The notes beneath the pieces are model-generated. The model made no database searches. It had not been told where the DNA came from and saw nothing but the letters and a program-made list of their open reading frames with translations. Positions 27,291 through 37,800 of a DNA stretch of 64,000 bases are shown here, one piece after another. The position numbers and the translations under genes were made by a program. The stretch spans positions 562,001-626,000 of the forward strand of contig NC_090169.1 of NCBI RefSeq assembly GCF_017916325.1. Reading direction: 5' to 3'. Positions within the stretch are counted from its first letter, which is position 1, and every line of letters begins with the position of its first letter. Source of the DNA: Leishmania martiniquensis. Taxonomy: Eukaryota; Euglenozoa; Kinetoplastea; Trypanosomatida; Trypanosomatidae.

Positions 27291-28367
27291 TTACAGCTTG
27301 GAATGGTGAGCACTACGAGCGTGCTGCAGCGTCATTTCTGCATTGGCCGACTCTAAAAAGCCCCTGTTCATGAAGCCCAGCTTTTGCGCCGGGATCGGCG
27401 TGTCGCGCCGCTGTGGCAGCGTGACCCCGAGGATCTGCTGCCTCACCGCGGAGCGCACATTCATGGTTTCCATAAAGTCGTCGCAGCGAACGTAATCGAG
27501 GTCGCGCCAGTGGTCCAGCTCCTTCGTCACGTCTTCGCCAACGGGCACCTGCGCCACCGCGCGCAACACTGGAAGCACATCCAGCAAGGCGTGGTCCTCC
27601 TCCAGACGAGCGATCTCTCGCTGTCCATCGTGCAGGCCCTGCACCAGTGCGTCTTCCATTTCCTGCGACATCTCTTCCTGGGTCCGGCGCAGGGCGAACA
27701 TGTAGCGCTGCAATACACCATCGTCAGGGTCGAAGGCATCGATGCGGATGCCGTTACGGGGCGTGAGGGGGAAGCTGCGCACGTTGTCGTCTAGCATGAC
27801 AACGCTAGTCATCTTTCGCCCTAGCATGGGAAGGTATTTCATGTACCCCTGTTGCTCCAGTGTTTGCGTGCGTGAAAGGGCGTAGAAGTTGGTGTGATTC
27901 GAACTGCTTGCCATCCTTCGACTCTCCTTCGCCAGCTCCACGTGGCTGTAGAAGGATCGCGGCAGCTGCATCACCTCCTGCTCAAGCGCGTCAAGCACCG
28001 CGCAGCAGTACGAGGCGGTCCCTGCCGTCCAAAATATCACCTCGAAGAGGCGGTTCACCTCCTCCAGGAATTCTCTTAGGTGCGGGCGAAGCAACACATT
28101 GTAGTCCACAAGGGAGACGCCTTGCAGCACGGGGTCGCTGGGTTTGTCCTTGCTGTCATCATGATGGTGCATGCCGTACGTGTGGATGAGGGTCTCATCA
28201 ATGTCCAGCACAAGCGTGTGCTTCTGTTGGTTCCCCGGCAGCGGCGGCGGAAGCGGAAGTGGCCAGTGCGGCTCAAGCTCTTGACGCAGACCAATGGCCA
28301 CAACGGAGCGGAGCGGCTGCAGTGCCGCGGTTGAGGCATGCTGCCGCAGGAGAGAGTTCGCGCGCAT
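27291..28367 (-). CDS. HAD-family phosphatase with FCP1/SCP (NIF) homology domain
   Basis: The 358-residue product has the catalytic signature DIDETLIH (DXDXT, about residues 53-60) after a Pro-rich lead, then FWTAGTASYC (about 111-120) and VVMLDDN (about 189-195), the further conserved points of the FCP1-homology fold. Proteins of this family dephosphorylate Ser/Thr, for example on the RNA polymerase II tail, and the fold is also used by Tim50 of the mitochondrial import machinery. The N-terminus (MRANSLLRQHAST...) has Arg and no acidic residue over 30 residues, which would suit mitochondrial targeting, but no transmembrane helix as in Tim50 is visible. There is no BRCT domain, so it is not FCP1 itself. 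The C-terminal 150 residues are helical and charged. The start at 28367 is the first ATG after an AG at 28421-28422. Confidence 0.82.
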   Translation of the reverse strand: MRANSLLRQHASTAALQPLRSVVAIGLRQELEPHWPLPLPPPLPGNQQKHTLVLDIDETLIHTYGMHHHDDSKDKPSDPVLQGVSLVDYNVLLRPHLREFLEEVNRLFEVIFWTAGTASYCCAVLDALEQEVMQLPRSFYSHVELAKESRRMASSSNHTNFYALSRTQTLEQQGYMKYLPMLGRKMTSVVMLDDNVRSFPLTPRNGIRIDAFDPDDGVLQRYMFALRRTQEEMSQEMEDALVQGLHDGQREIARLEEDHALLDVLPVLRAVAQVPVGEDVTKELDHWRDLDYVRCDDFMETMNVRSAVRQQILGVTLPQRRDTPIPAQKLGFMNRGFLESANAEMTLQHARSAHHSKL

Positions 28368-29115
28368 TTCGGCGTCGAAGGATTAGATGATAAAAAAGTG
28401 AATGGGATTGACCGCCACAGCTGATCGAGGAGGGGTGCCTACGTATGATGGCAAGGAAACACTGCCGCTGAAAGCTGTGGTGCCGTGCGCGGATGTGGCG
28501 AGGGAAAGCGACGAATACCAAAGTACAGGCTACTGAGGAGGAGCAAGCACAACTGCGTCAGCAGTGCCGTTGCGAGGGCGAGTGTGCTCCTCTCACTTGT
28601 TGGTCGGCAGGGTGCGGATAGCGGCCTGAGCAATAGGCGCGGAAGGAAGTCAGGGAGTGGTGGAGGTGCACCAGAGGAAAAGCACAAGCGACACCAATAA
28701 TAAAAAGCGTCATGGGAATCCTTGCGTGGGCCGGGATGACCATTCGACGAGCTTGTGTGTTCGCTCGAAGGAGGAGGGCGGTAGAAACATCGCTAATGGT
28801 GCGCCGTGAGCCGCTCTCTTGAAGGAGGGCTCCACCAGCGTCTGTTCACCTTCTTGCCTCTTCCACTGAGCAGGGGAGGGAGGTAGGGGGTGGATGGGTG
28901 GGGGGCTCTGGGACGCGCAGTGCCGCACTGGTACAGAGATGGCCCACGACCGCTAATGGAAGAGATGAATCACTTGCTGAGAGGCAACAGCAGCAGCAGT
29001 AGCAGCAATTTCGTGCGTTCGGAAGGGGTCTGCATCCTTGTGCCCCCCCCACCATGCGCCAACTGTCTTGTCCTCGCAGAGGCACGTACAACACTATCGG
29101 CGCACACCTACACGT
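28368..29115. other. Intergenic region and UTRs
   Basis: Holds a weak pyrimidine tract and acceptor AG (28421-28422) for the phosphatase and the 3' UTR of the DNA polymerase. A short CAG run lies near 28986-29007. No gene is recognised. Confidence 0.6.
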
Positions 29116-32100
29116 CTACCCCACGCCAAGGTCGTGCTCCACAGACCACTCGTGCAAGTCACCCAGCGAAGGGCCAAACCGGATTGTCACACTCATGGGT
29201 ACGAGCAACTGCATGGCATGCGACATCGCCGAGGATGCCAGCGGGACGACGGTGCGCAGCAGCTCCTTGCGTACCATGAAGACAATCTCGTCGTGAACTT
29301 GACACAGCAGGGAAACGTCCGAGCGATCGTAACGCTGCAGCACCTCTTTGGACACAGCGAGCATCGCCATCTTCATCACGTCCGCGGCGCTGCCCTGCAC
29401 CACGCTGTTGAAAGCCTGCCGCTCTGCGTACAATCGTTGTGAGAGCACTGTGCTGTGGATGTCTGGCAGGTACCTCAGGCGACCGCTGAGAGTGCGCACG
29501 AAACCATTGGCGCGGGCTTCCTCAATGACGCGGCGGTGATAGGTGTCGATGCCGGGAAAGGCGTTTGTCAACAACGAAGTAATGCGCAGCGCTCGATCCA
29601 CCGTAACGCCCATGTGCGTCGCGAGAGTCTTGGGCCCGGCGCCGTAAAGCACACCAAAGACGACGCGCTTGGCCAGGCTGCGCTCCTCAGTACTGACGGA
29701 CTTCTTCTTGAAGATCACCTCAGCAATCGCCCGGTGAATGTCCGCGGATGTCATCAACGCCTTGATGAGTGCGGCATCGCCGCAGAGGTGCGCCAGCACG
29801 CGCAGCTCGATCTGCTGGTAGTCGATTGACAAGAGCACGCATCCAGAAGCAGCGACAAAGCAGCGCCGAAACCCCAAGAGGTCTTCCTCGCCGTCCTCTT
29901 GGGCGCTGTTGCCCGCCAGGGCGGTGGTAATGCCATTACGTGGAAGGTTCTGAAGGTTCGGCTCGACGCAGGATAGCCGTCCGGTGTCGGTACCCTCCTG
30001 AAGGAAGTTCGGGTGTAGCGTAGCATACCCCCTCGCAGGAAGAATAACCTCGTCCATCGGTGTGGCATTCGACTCCTCGTCACCCTCCCGTCGATCTCCT
30101 GCGGCCAGTGGCTCCACGACGCTAGTACTGCGTCCGTTGCTGCATGTGTCAAGCCAGTGATCCACAAACGGGCTGTCGTCTTCCTCCTCCACTGCTTCGC
30201 TCGGCAACAGCGGCGGCATAGCGTTGGTGCGCGCACCATCGTCGCGACAAGGAGGTGGGCTCGTTTGTCCCCTATCGCGCACCACCGCGTAGCCCATCAT
30301 CCCAGCAACGTATGTCTGCATCAGCTTCGACACCTTGCGGTAGCGCAGCAAACACGCTGGAAACTCATGATGCTGTGCGAGCACACGCAGCGTCTCTTCC
30401 GCCGTCGAAAGGCGCCCTCCCTTCGTGATGGCAAGCCCTGTAGCGCCGGCGACTTCGCCGCTTACAGAGTTCAGCAAGTACTTGCCCAACTGAAGCACCT
30501 CGTAGAGCACCTTGCGGCACTGATCGTGGCTCTGAATGTTGAAGTCCTCCCCGAGCTCTGGGACGAGCTTGTTGGCAAGGCTGCGCTGCCGCGCCATCTC
30601 CGCCTCGCAGCTCTTCTGGTAACGGTGAACCTCGTGCAGGTCTACCCGCATGCCGTTGTACTTGAGAAGCGCCAGCAGCAGCGCGATCCGCTTTTCCTGC
30701 CGCAGGAACGCCTGCAGAAGCCCTTTGCTGCCCAGCAGCCCGTACAGACTGCGGTACACGGTGGCCAGGTAGTACACCTGATGAGCGAGCTGGCGCTCTG
30801 CGGAGGTTAGGGGCGGTGTGGGGGCGGTCGCTGCTGCAGCAGTCCCTGCGCTTTCGGTGAAGCTACTCGTTGAGTGTGAGGCGCACCCCACGTTGCTTGT
30901 CTTTTCGAGCACCACTGTCGGCGGGGGCTTCCCACCACAAACGCGCAAGAGTAGCTGCCCATAGTCGTAGAGCACGCTCGTGTCCGCGTCCGTCGCCCCG
31001 TCCGCGTGGGTGGCAAAGCCTCCCCCCGCTAAAGCGTGTACGGAGGATGGAGCCTTCAGCAGAGCACTTGCCACGTGCAGCTGAGCCATCCACGCCATCA
31101 CGCGCACGTCGCTTACACAGTGCGACCACAGGGTGCCTTTGCAGTAAGCGAGTAGCGTCACCAGGAGCACCTGCGCGTTGAAGGTAATGAGCTCCACCCC
31201 CGGTAGTTCTTTGAGGACGCGGCACAGAAACGCCAACCCTACGGTCTGTGCTGGCAATGCATAGACGTCGTCTTTCCACCTGATGAGAAAAAGCTCCACG
31301 TGCTGGTGGCTGCGCACGGGGTCGAGGGAGGAGAAGCAACACGACACGCGGCGCTTTGTCGTTTTCGCGCCGCTGCTGTAACAGGTGAAGTTGGTGCGAC
31401 GCTCCACAGTCGCGAGCGCGCCAGCCGCGTTGCTACTGCTACTGAGGGCCGAAACGCCAACGAACAGGGGCGGTGCTTGGATACGATCCGGGTCGTTGAG
31501 GGCACGGCGCACGTCGCTGAACAGCCCCTCGGCGGAGTCGTGCAGGTAGATGTAAGGGACGGAGACCGTAGCCGCCGCGGTGGGCCCGCTCTGCAGCTCC
31601 GTCATCGCACTCTCGGCAGCTTCGGCAGAGGTTAGCGAAAAGAGCGTGCGAGGAGCCGCCGCTGCAGAAACGGAGGGGCCCATAGTGCCAGGGACGATGA
31701 CGTCGCCTTCACTTCGTCTCCTCATCTTCCGCTTTCTCGGCTCGGTGGGGGCGTCGGCCGCGGTACTGGTGCCGCCACGACCGCGCCTCCGCGCTGCTGA
31801 CTTGCCTCGACCGCCACTGCAGGATGTGCTCCGGTCTTGCATGGCCATCCTGGTCTCGTCTCGCGCACTGCCCTCGGCCGCCCCCGCCTCCTCGTCACCA
31901 TCATCGTTGTAGGCCGTCTTCGCATTCTTCGTGCGTTTCTTGCCGCTCCAGCGCTTCGCTGCCGAGAGAGATGCTCCACCTTCGACGTTGGCGCTGCCGT
32001 TGCGCCGAGGAGGTCCGCACCTTTGCTCCTCTGTGCTGTGCTGCACTTCTTTCGATAGCCTGGAGAGCTGCAGCTGCAGTTGAAGGGCAAAGTCGGCGCA

Positions 32101-32865
32101 GACGTCGTCGCTGGTGTCAGGGGCATCTTTGGGTAGCGTGGTCGGCGCCTGAGGGGAGACGCGAGTGCTCGACGTGTCGGGCGACGGGGCTGCCTCGGCT
32201 TGCCGCTGGCGCGCCGCGCTCCCACCATTCGTGCCGTTCTCGTCGTTGTCACTCACCACAACTACGTCATTTCGAGTTGAGCTCGCGGCTGCCCGTGCTT
32301 TGAAGGGGACATCAGAGATAGGCCACGCATCGGCATGCTCGCCTCTTTGGCCGCTATGCGATGACAAAACCGGCGGTGCAGCTCCGCTGCAGCGGCGCGG
32401 AAGTGACAGCTGGACTGTGCCTTTCTCTTCGACGCTCCGGAGACACGGGCGCTGACGTTGAAGGAAAGAGGAATTGGGGAGCGCGCTTTGCTCGGGACGA
32501 CGGCATGCGCTCTTTTGTAGCAGTTGCGCATGCCGCTCTAGTGGTGGTGACAGCGGCACCATCGCCGCTGATCCAATCTGAAGCCCGAACTCACGCCACT
32601 TTCGTACGTTCCGTGCGGTTGCCTCCATCTCAGGGGGTTCATGAAAGCTTGAGTGCATCGGTTCAGTGGGATCGCTTTGAGAGATCCCTGGGGGGAGAAC
32701 GTCCATGGGCGGTGCTTTGATGTCAGACCGGGAAGGCGCGCGCCCACCAGGGATGGACCACGCAGACCCAGAAAGATAGGCCCCGGTCGTGGAGGTGAGG
32801 TGTGTCATTGGCACGACACGAAAGGCCTGGCTGGTGACATCGGCTGTGCGCTGAAAAGGGTCCAT
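29116..32865 (-). CDS. Family A DNA polymerase, theta/nu type, without helicase domain
   Basis: The 1249-residue product has a C-terminal polymerase with all family A motifs: TGRLSCVEPNLQNLP (about 957-971), SIDYQQIELRVLAH (motif A, about 1007-1020), the motif B region from RSLAKRVVFGVLYGAG (about 1059-1074) and QVHDEIVF (motif C, about 1187-1194). The block ending ERQAFNSVVQGSAADVMKMA is closest to eukaryotic Pol theta and Pol nu, which act in break repair and lesion bypass. A vestigial exonuclease-like domain lies near 480-640. The first 450 residues are disordered and contain basic clusters (RKRKMRRR, about 374), which suggests nuclear rather than mitochondrial location. No superfamily 2 helicase domain is attached and none is next door. 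The start at 32865 follows acceptor AG at 32907-32908 with a 41-nt leader. Confidence 0.88.
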   Translation of the reverse strand: MDPFQRTADVTSQAFRVVPMTHLTSTTGAYLSGSAWSIPGGRAPSRSDIKAPPMDVLPPGISQSDPTEPMHSSFHEPPEMEATARNVRKWREFGLQIGSAAMVPLSPPLERHAQLLQKSACRRPEQSALPNSSFLQRQRPCLRSVEEKGTVQLSLPRRCSGAAPPVLSSHSGQRGEHADAWPISDVPFKARAAASSTRNDVVVVSDNDENGTNGGSAARQRQAEAAPSPDTSSTRVSPQAPTTLPKDAPDTSDDVCADFALQLQLQLSRLSKEVQHSTEEQRCGPPRRNGSANVEGGASLSAAKRWSGKKRTKNAKTAYNDDGDEEAGAAEGSARDETRMAMQDRSTSCSGGRGKSAARRRGRGGTSTAADAPTEPRKRKMRRRSEGDVIVPGTMGPSVSAAAAPRTLFSLTSAEAAESAMTELQSGPTAAATVSVPYIYLHDSAEGLFSDVRRALNDPDRIQAPPLFVGVSALSSSSNAAGALATVERRTNFTCYSSGAKTTKRRVSCCFSSLDPVRSHQHVELFLIRWKDDVYALPAQTVGLAFLCRVLKELPGVELITFNAQVLLVTLLAYCKGTLWSHCVSDVRVMAWMAQLHVASALLKAPSSVHALAGGGFATHADGATDADTSVLYDYGQLLLRVCGGKPPPTVVLEKTSNVGCASHSTSSFTESAGTAAAATAPTPPLTSAERQLAHQVYYLATVYRSLYGLLGSKGLLQAFLRQEKRIALLLALLKYNGMRVDLHEVHRYQKSCEAEMARQRSLANKLVPELGEDFNIQSHDQCRKVLYEVLQLGKYLLNSVSGEVAGATGLAITKGGRLSTAEETLRVLAQHHEFPACLLRYRKVSKLMQTYVAGMMGYAVVRDRGQTSPPPCRDDGARTNAMPPLLPSEAVEEEDDSPFVDHWLDTCSNGRSTSVVEPLAAGDRREGDEESNATPMDEVILPARGYATLHPNFLQEGTDTGRLSCVEPNLQNLPRNGITTALAGNSAQEDGEEDLLGFRRCFVAASGCVLLSIDYQQIELRVLAHLCGDAALIKALMTSADIHRAIAEVIFKKKSVSTEERSLAKRVVFGVLYGAGPKTLATHMGVTVDRALRITSLLTNAFPGIDTYHRRVIEEARANGFVRTLSGRLRYLPDIHSTVLSQRLYAERQAFNSVVQGSAADVMKMAMLAVSKEVLQRYDRSDVSLLCQVHDEIVFMVRKELLRTVVPLASSAMSHAMQLLVPMSVTIRFGPSLGDLHEWSVEHDLGVG

Positions 32866-32906
32866 GTCGAGCTGCGCACGTAACTGCGCAAGGACAGTCA
32901 AATATG

Positions 32907-32947
32907 CTGTGACAACGAAGGCCAATACGAAAGAAAAGGAGGACGCG
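32907..32947 (-). promoter_or_regulatory. Polypyrimidine tract and trans-splice acceptor of the DNA polymerase
   Basis: CCTCCTTTTCTTTC and following T-rich sequence on the minus strand lead to the first AG at 32908-32907, just downstream of the non-ATG 5' end of the open frame. Confidence 0.55.
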
Positions 32948-34395
32948 CCTCGGGGAAAACGGTCAGGAGAGCGCTACCCCGGCTGCAGCGCTATTGTTCC
33001 ACCAATGATGATCGTTCTGCCAGAAGCTGCGCGAGGAGGTGAAGAGGATGAGGGTGAAAGGCATGCGCAAAGAGAGGGAGGGATGAGGAGGGTGGAGATG
33101 TGACTTGTGGAGCAGAGAGGATGGGGAAGGGCAGAAGGCAAGGAAGAGGGGGGGAAGGGAAATAAACGGGCTCAGTCTTTTTTTTCCCCAAGCCCGAGAG
33201 GTGACACGAGATGGCGCCCATTCCTCTTCCTTTGTATTCAGTGACAGTTTCCTCCGTTGCCTGCGCGGACGCATGAAACTCTGGGAGAGCGAACTCGGCT
33301 TGAGCGTTTCTGTAAAGGTATCACTTTCCCTTCAGGGGTATGTGACGTGTGTATGTGTGTGTGAGGTGTGCGTAGCACGAAGGCGAAGGGGGAAGGTGGA
33401 TGCGGCGCAGTGGGGAGCAACAACTCGGCCGAGGGGCTGAGGATAGCCAAAGCTGGGGAAAGCGTTCAGAGTGACTCACAAGAGCACACACACACACACC
33501 TGTGAAGGGAAAGGGCTTTGTCCGTGCCACTGAAAGGAAAAGAGCCGAAAAAAAAGGCACCGAAACGTTGAGGCCATGGGTGTTCGATGCGAAAACGATG
33601 TCGGTGGACAACATAGGACTCTGTGAGTGATTTGGGCAATAGCAGCCGAAGATAGAGGAGGACGAGAAAAAGAGAGGTGAGCACCGCGCCGCTCACGCAA
33701 TGCATAACAACACCGAAAAAAAAGTCCCTCGAATGGAGGCCGTACAAAAAATAAGACACGAAGGGGCGGTCGAAGCACTGACACGGGCGCAGGAGACACA
33801 CGCACGCCTACGCAAAGAAAAAAAAGAGAGGGAATAAGAGGGCCGACGCGTGCGTCAGGCATGTAGACGGTAGGAATATGTGTGCGTGTGTGAGAGCGAG
33901 GGAGGGAGAGGCGTTGCACCTCCATGTGCGCACCAAGGAGTGCCGCATGGAGGGGGCAGCGAGCGGGGTGAGTTTCTGTTGGTGGGGAACATGAGGGACG
34001 ATTCAAAAATAAATGAAAGGCACAGCGAGTGGGGGGTGTCGGTGAGAGGTGGTGATGCCAGAGAGCATGCGTGCGTTGGGTAAGGGGGAGGGAGAGAGGG
34101 GGAGAACACCAAGAAGGGAGGGAGAGAGAGAGAAGCATCAGCGTACAAGAAAGAGAGCGTTAGGGAGGGCATAACATACAAAGGGAATATCGCTGAGTGA
34201 GTGGGGATGGGGAGGGGGGAGGAGGGGGGGGTGCCGGAAGCCGAGAGAGGCGAGGGAGGGGAGGAGTTCACGCGGCAGCGGTAGAAGAACGGAAAGAGAA
34301 GGAAAAGCAGCGAAACGACGGCGGGGGAAAGGGAGCAGAAGAGGGAAAGCGGGGCTGAAAGAATACACCAGCAAAGACAAAGTGACATGCACGCC

Positions 34396-34437
34396 TATAT
34401 ATATATATATACATATATGTATATATATGTATGTATG
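34396..34437. repeat. (TA)n/(TG)n tract
   Basis: Alternating TA with TATG interruptions over about 42 bases, in the predicted 3' UTR of the Piezo-like gene. Confidence 0.85.
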
Positions 34438-34601
34438 CAGAAGCATTAAAGCGCAGCACACGCGGCAAAATCAGAAGGCATGCAACGAAAAAGCACTGCA
34501 TGCGCTTCTACAAAGGCACCCTCTCCATGCTTTCCTGCCTCTCCCCCCTCTCTGCGTGTGTGTGCATCTCTACGTGCCTTCTTATATTTTCGATGCTCTC
34601 T

Positions 34602-34622
34602 CTCACACACACACACACACAA
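34602..34622. repeat. (CA)n microsatellite
   Basis: Nine CA units in the 3' flank of the Piezo-like gene. Confidence 0.85.
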
Positions 34623-34810
34623 AAGAGGCTCCGGCCCACGAGCGATGCCCGAGAGCATGCGCAGGGGTGGTGGTGGTGGTGGAAGATGCGGCAACGCTCC
34701 TAAACGGAGTGCCGAAAGAAAAAAAGAAACAGCCAAAGACGCGCACGCAACAGAATAAATGATAAGAATAGGCAAAGAAAAGAGACCACCGCATCCTCGA
34801 AATGCTTCAA

Positions 34811-37800
34811 CTAGCCCCGACGCTCACGCGGCAGTGCAAACGGCTGCCTGGTCGCGTCGTAGAGAGCTTGCTGGTAGGTTGAACCTACGTAGTCGTCGAC
34901 GCGACGGCCGCCCAGTCGTAGTAAGCGCTCCGGTGAGCGGAGGAGGTCTAGCAGCTCCATGAAGAGAAGCTGCTCGAGAGCCAAATCACCTACTTGCCCA
35001 TCGTTAGCGGAAGAGCGGGCGAGGTACAGGCAGCACAGAAGCTCCGCAACAGGTTCTGGATTGGCCAGCTGCAAGAGCACGACTCGGTGCGCGTCGCCAG
35101 CAAAGTAGTTGCGGATATAGCTGCTCATCACGAGAACAAAGCTCGTGTAGAGAGCGATGATGCCTACGCTTGGGATCAGCGAGAAGCTGCTTTGCACGGT
35201 TGCCACGTTGTTGGAAACGACGACGAACGCCAGAGAGGTAGACACTTCGTTGCTCTCCGATGCTGAATCGACCTTCGAAGAGTCTGCAAGACTGGCGGCC
35301 GTGCTAGCTGCCGACGTGGCCGCCGAAAGGCTGCTTTGGTTACCCTCGGTACACTGGACACAGCTGAAGCCGCGGTATTGCCCCGCGCGGCGTAGCGTCA
35401 ACAGGCAGCTCGCTTCTTGCGTGGCTACGCCTGACAAGAAGGAGGCGCCTGTTCCGTCATTCAGTGCATACGGCGAGTACAGGAACGGTAATGGGACCTC
35501 GACAGGATTCAGTACGTTTGCTGAATAAGCTGTCGCGCCCCTCGATTCAGCGTCATCTGCCGCGAGCCACGCCTTGAACGCATCGGCGAGAATCGCCTGC
35601 GATGGCGGTGGCAGCGCGTACCACTTTTCAAATTCGACTGTGATCATCTTGACCTCACTTGCGCGGTCTCGCGTGACACGATTCCGTAGAAGGAGATTAA
35701 CCACGTCGCCTCTTCGGCCAAGTCGGTCGACAAATTCCTGCAGAGCCACTGGCGTGTAGGACCACATCCGACTGCTGCACAGCGCGAGGTGCGCCGTCTG
35801 CCAAGTGTCCGTGACAGCGGCAAAACGCAGGAGGCTCTCAGATTTCACGGTAGCGCCACCAAACGAACGTGTAGCTGCTTCGTGAAAGCTGGACAGGCGT
35901 ACCACGGCGTCGGCGCTGAACAGCGGCACAGACGACATCCCAGCGATGGCCATTTCCGTCATCCAGGCCGTAACGTGGTTGGCGCGCACCTGCGGGCTGA
36001 ACGTTGAGTACCAAAAAAGAGGAAAAAATAGCAGGAACAGGATGACGGTGAAGCCGAGCACTCCCTGGTAGAGGCGGACAATGTGGGGGAAGGGACGTCC
36101 AAGGTGTTGGCTTGTGCGGTGCAGATCGCGCATATCGACGTAGCGCCGGTACACCGTGTAGTGGATGTCCTCCAGGAGCATCCAATGCTGCATTTTCAGC
36201 GTTGTGGCGCTGAAAGACCAATCGAGTAGAACACGCAGCTCCATCAGAAACGGCACAGCGCGAAACGTCACGTGCCCAAGCCAATGAAGGAGGTCGGTCT
36301 TGACCGTGAAGGGGTCATGCTCGCGATACAGCGCGTAGCCGTTACGCAGCTGCAGAGCGCTACACCAAAGGGAGGCGAGCTTCGCAGCGAGTAGCAGAGA
36401 TACAGACGCCGTAGTGATGATGGAGGAGGTGGCGCCACTGCCTCGCTTGCCGTCCCGCGAGGTGAGCCAGAGCACGTAGAGCACGTGATAGGCAGTGGCC
36501 AGGAAAAAGTGCAGCAGATACTTGGCAACAAGGGCTTGCAGCACGTACAGGATGCGCTCTAGTACGAGGACGACGACAAGCCCCAGCGCGGTAGCCACAA
36601 AGATACCTGGCAGGTGGTTCTGCTTCACGGCGTGCAGAAGGTTGCCTTCAGAGGTCGCAGTGTCCTCTGGCACAATTGCGTAGTAGGCCCATGCAAAGAG
36701 CACGAGCGAGAGGACGTCAAAGAAGAGCTGCATCGTATAGTAATCGGCACCAGCACCGCAGCGGTGCGTGTTCCACCGGCGCAGATGACGCGTGCAGCTT
36801 CTCCACAGCTGCGCCACGCCGCGGTGTGACTCGTCGAGATGTGCTTCGCGCGCAGATGGGCAAGCAGGCTCCAATGAAGCGAGGGCGGCCGCCGGGCTGC
36901 TTGCCGTCGCGTCACGCCCACCCTTGCGACTCTCGAGACCCCACAATACGCAGTGGTCCGGGAAGACAGCGGACCACTGGATCGCCACAGCCGACAAAAC
37001 GCACCCGCTCAGCGCAAGATCCACCCACATGTAGAGATAAAATTCAGTGCCGAACGTGCTCAACGGTGACAGGGACGGCACCGACGTCACCAGAGTCGAT
37101 GGCGCGGCGATGTCGATGCGAAGAAGCAGCAGGTTCACCCAGCGACAGATCGTCGGACTACTAGATGGCGTCATGGCAAGGAGGCACACGCGAGCAGTGC
37201 CCTTGACAATAAGGGCTAGAGCGGAAAAAAGGATCTGCCAGCGCCAGTACCACAATGGCGGCCAGGGCCGCTGCAGTAGCACATAGATGATGCTGACAAA
37301 TGACGGCACAAGATTGACGACCGTTCCACAGACCGCGAAGTGGATGAGCATGAGCAGCGCGCAGAGATACGAGCAATACTGCATAGCGCACAGCTCCAGC
37401 AGCAGCCGTAGAGAGGGGCCCTGCCCGGTGCCGCGGCGTGAAGTGCTGGAAGGAGGTGCGTTCGCAAGAAGGCCCACCGGTGACGCAGCTCCCTCCGAAG
37501 CCCTGGATCGCGCTGGTGACACGAAGGCTGGCTGCCGCTGATCGGCCCCTTCTTCCCCGGTATGACAGCGTTGTTGCGGCGGAGCATGCGCAACGCCGTC
37601 TTGTGAACTGGATGGACACTTGCCTGCCGAACTATCCACTTCTGTTGGCAGAGGCAGCGTGTGGCGCTGCAGGTATTCACGGAGAAGCTCCACCACTTTA
37701 TGGGCCATCCCTCGGGCTCTGCTGCGTAGACGAACTGGCGGTGATGAAGCAAGGGGACAGGCGCCGGAGACCCACTGCTCTTCCTCGGCGCCGACCGTTC

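Larger units (their letters stand above)
32866..34810. other. 1.9-kb intergenic region
   Basis: Holds the polymerase leader and the long 3' UTR of the Piezo-like gene. It contains a (TA)n/(TG)n tract at 34396-34437, a (CA)n tract at 34602-34622 and long purine runs on the plus strand. No gene is accepted here. Confidence 0.6.

Noticed and set aside
27291..28367. Calling the DXDXT phosphatase Tim50
   Set aside because: The N-terminus suits mitochondria, but no transmembrane helix is visible, so only the general FCP1/SCP family is claimed.
32866..34810. Degenerate retroposon (SIDER-type) in long 3' UTRs
   Set aside because: Such elements are common in Leishmania 3' UTRs, but I could not recognise the signature by eye; a profile search would be needed.
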